Shown piece by piece: positions 62,412-64,000 of a stretch of DNA of 64,000 nt. Source of the stretch: Ardenticatenaceae bacterium. GTDB lineage: Bacteria; Chloroflexota; Anaerolineae; Promineifilales; Promineifilaceae. The position numbers were made by a program, and so were the translations under genes. Location: contig JACKCB010000002.1 in the NCBI GenBank assembly GCA_020634235.1, forward strand, positions 496,001 through 560,000. Direction: 5' to 3'. The notes beneath the pieces are model-generated. The model made no database searches. It worked only from the letters and a program-made list of their open reading frames with translations, and had not been told where the DNA came from. Position 1 is the first letter of the stretch. Each line of letters starts with the position of its first letter.

Positions 62412-62483
62412 TACTCCCGCCAGGACTCGAACCTGGGCCTTTGGCTCCGGAGGCCAACGCTCTATCCTCTGAGCTACGGGAGC
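62412..62483 (-). tRNA. tRNA-Arg (anticodon CCG)
   Basis: Reading on the minus strand, the acceptor arm is GCTCCCG/CGGGAGT with G-U at the end and discriminator A. The D arm is GCTC/GAGC and the anticodon arm TTGGC-CTCCGGA-GCCAA, with anticodon CCG. The T arm is CCAGG-TTCGAGT-CCTGG. The variable loop is four bases. CCA is not encoded. It reads CGG. Confidence 0.95.
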
Positions 62484-62495
62484 ATCCAAAGAAGA

Positions 62496-62524
62496 ATTTT
62501 CCCACGCCCCCATAGAAATGTCAA
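62496..62524 (-). promoter_or_regulatory. promoter of tRNA-Arg
   Basis: On the minus strand, perfect -35 TTGACA (62524-62519), 17-base spacer, -10 GAAAAT (62501-62496). The start would be about six bases before the tRNA. Confidence 0.7.
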
Positions 62525-62610
62525 ATGGCGCAAGCCGGGCGCACAATCCACAATTGCGAACGTCGGTCAGGCGCAGGGCAAGAGAAGCACTCAGCCACCC
62601 CCACCATGAT

Positions 62611-64000
62611 TCAGTCCCCCACCACCAGCGCCAACGCCAGGAACACCTTATCATCCGGCACGGCCTCCCCGGCCGGGTTCACCACCGCCAGCCGCACCCC
62701 ATCCGCCGCCGTATACAACCCCACCACCACCTGATACACCCCGGCCGGGGCCTCCGCCGGCAGCTCAATCACATACCCATCCACAACCACCTGCCCCGCC
62801 GCCCAGGTATTGCTCGGCAGGCCACCCGGCCATTGGTCCCCCTGGGCCACAATCGTGCCATCCGGCCCCACCAGGTGCACAAACACCGTGTACAAATCGG
62901 CCGGCTGCGCCGTCGTCTGCCAGTAGAGCGTCAGGCGCACCGCATCCCCCGGCTCCACCGCTGGCGTGGCCAACGCCGCGCCCCGCAGCACCATCTCCTC
63001 CCCACCCCGGCCGGTAAACGTGTAGGCCAGCGGCAGCCCCACGTCGTCCGGCAAGGCAAACAGCCGGTCCGTGGCCAGCACCGTCACCTGCCCCAGCACA
63101 TATGGCGCACACGCCGCGCACGGCGCTAGCGTTACCGCATAATCCCCGGCCGGCAGCGCCGGCGGCACCGGCAGGCTGTACTGCCCCTGAATCGTCTCCC
63201 CCGCCCGCCACCGGCCGGTAGGGTACGGACTCAGCGGGGCGACCAGCGCTGGCGCGTCACCCAGCGCCAGGCGCAGCGTCAAATCCTCGGCCAGGCCGGT
63301 TGGCGTGTGCCAGGCCAGCCGCAGCGGCAGGGCCGCCCCGGCAATAATCGTCTCCGGCAGCGGCGCGTGCCCCAGCAGAACCAGCGCACCATCCAGCCAG
63401 CGCTGATCATCCGCCACACCCAGGGCCACCGCCCCGGCCGGGGTCGGTTCCGGCGGTGGTGGCACAGTCACCGGCCCGGCCGGGTAAACCACCCCGGCCA
63501 GCGTGCCATCCGGCCGGCGCAGCCCCAACTGCTCCCCCGTAGCCGCATCAAACAAAGCCACCTCCACCGTGTAACCGGCTGGGGGCACCCCCGGCGGCAA
63601 AGCCAGCGTGTACTTCATCTCCGGCTGCTCCCCCACCAGCCAATCGGCCGGATAAAAATAGACCTCGTTCAGCAGCGGCGTCTCCAACCCACCCCACACC
63701 TGCCCGGCGACGTCGCGCACCGTCAGCTTCAACGTGTGTTGGCGCGTTACCGGCCCGGCCACCCCCCAGCGCAGCGCCAGATGCACCGCGTCTGGCGTGG
63801 CCGCCAGCCCGGCCGCTTGCAGGACAATCTCCCCACCAAAAGTCAGCGGTGGGGCCAGCGCCGCCAGCGCCGGTCCCGGCACGGCCACCGGCTCCTGCGC
63901 ATACACCCAGGCCTGCGCCAGCCCGGCATAATGCACCGTATGCACCAGCGCCGCCTGGGCGGCAACCGCCTCCGCCCCGGCCGGGTCCAACTGCCGGCTG
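62611..64000 (-). CDS. C-terminal part of a large envelope protein with repeated beta-sandwich modules (partial)
   Basis: A fragment of about 460 residues open at the right edge. It contains two or three beta modules. The last one (PGDAVRLTLYWQTTAQPADLYTVFVHLVGPDGTIVAQGDQWPGGLPSNTWAAGQVVVDGYVIELP) resembles the C-terminal module of the 1393-residue GT39-like gene (VTLIWDALAAVPADYTVFVHLLGADGQLVAQHDG). The N-terminal part of the protein is missing; by analogy it may be a GT-C or YfhO-type membrane protein. There is no start codon to assign. Confidence 0.7.
   Translation of the reverse strand, partial: SRQLDPAGAEAVAAQAALVHTVHYAGLAQAWVYAQEPVAVPGPALAALAPPLTFGGEIVLQAAGLAATPDAVHLALRWGVAGPVTRQHTLKLTVRDVAGQVWGGLETPLLNEVYFYPADWLVGEQPEMKYTLALPPGVPPAGYTVEVALFDAATGEQLGLRRPDGTLAGVVYPAGPVTVPPPPEPTPAGAVALGVADDQRWLDGALVLLGHAPLPETIIAGAALPLRLAWHTPTGLAEDLTLRLALGDAPALVAPLSPYPTGRWRAGETIQGQYSLPVPPALPAGDYAVTLAPCAACAPYVLGQVTVLATDRLFALPDDVGLPLAYTFTGRGGEEMVLRGAALATPAVEPGDAVRLTLYWQTTAQPADLYTVFVHLVGPDGTIVAQGDQWPGGLPSNTWAAGQVVVDGYVIELPAEAPAGVYQVVVGLYTAADGVRLAVVNPAGEAVPDDKVFLALALVVGD

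Overview
The window is GC-rich bacterial DNA with dense, mostly operonic genes. No ribosomal RNA or CRISPR array is visible. The gene content suggests an Anaerolineae-type Chloroflexota: YfhO-like and GT-C membrane proteins, Tad-type surface proteins with Thr/Pro stalks, GAF/PP2C partner-switching regulators, XRE-NB-ARC-TPR proteins, FkbM with DUF4214, and DUF2277. This is inference from gene families; no rRNA or other phylogenetic marker was tested. The palindromic decamer CCCGGCCGGG recurs throughout genes and spacers and looks like a genome signature.

Layout. 1-8.4 kb: ABC permease, DUF2277, FkbM methyltransferase, MFS exporter, thioredoxin, PRPP synthetase, 6-phosphogluconate dehydrogenase, GNAT and CBS proteins. 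8.7-11.9 kb (minus): a fused 2-oxoacid dehydrogenase E1 followed by two small membrane proteins. 12.2-21.0 kb: TadE/TadG/Flp-like secreted or surface proteins with Thr/Pro stalks, plus a BNR-type secreted protein. 21.0-22.2 kb: queG. 22.4-26.7 kb: STAS / anti-sigma kinase / STAS / GAF-PP2C phosphatase module. 26.9-30.3 kb: MacB-type ABC exporter. 30.5-33.1 kb: LOG protein, response regulator, ECF-like sigma factor and a zinc-finger anti-sigma-like protein. 33.1-37.3 kb: DUF427, glucokinase, 6-phosphogluconolactonase, OsmC, glucose-6-phosphate dehydrogenase. With gnd and prs these cover the oxidative pentose phosphate route from glucose to ribulose-5-P, plus PRPP synthesis. 37.4-39.9 kb (minus): glycogen synthase and a D-Ala-D-Ala-ligase-like ATP-grasp enzyme. 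40.4-47.5 kb: LysM/lamin-tail protein, beta-flower protein, endonuclease IV, DPM1-type GT2 and a giant YfhO/GT39 fusion.

47.5-52.8 kb is an accessory island. It is visibly AT-richer, almost free of the decamer, and every gene lies on the minus strand. It holds an orphan Phd-type antitoxin, a frameshifted small membrane gene, an HNH-like protein, a multi-TM protein, a HicAB toxin-antitoxin pair between two 80-bp direct repeats, TrmO and a VOC protein. Between the first genes lie sites resembling integron attC sites. The best one runs from CGCCCTAAC to GGGCGTTAGAC immediately 3' of the HNH gene. I read this as a probable integron cassette array lacking an integrase (CALIN-like). It is the most interesting feature of the window.

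53.1-64 kb: YfhO-like protein, M19 dipeptidase, a small membrane protein, an OppB/OppC-type permease pair, an XRE-NB-ARC-TPR regulator, tRNA-Arg(CCG) with its promoter and terminator, and a partial beta-sandwich protein running off the right edge.

A second notable result is a MITE-like family with three copies (3889-4235, 8475-8712, 40150-40293). They share terminal inverted repeats and each has a 9-bp target duplication.
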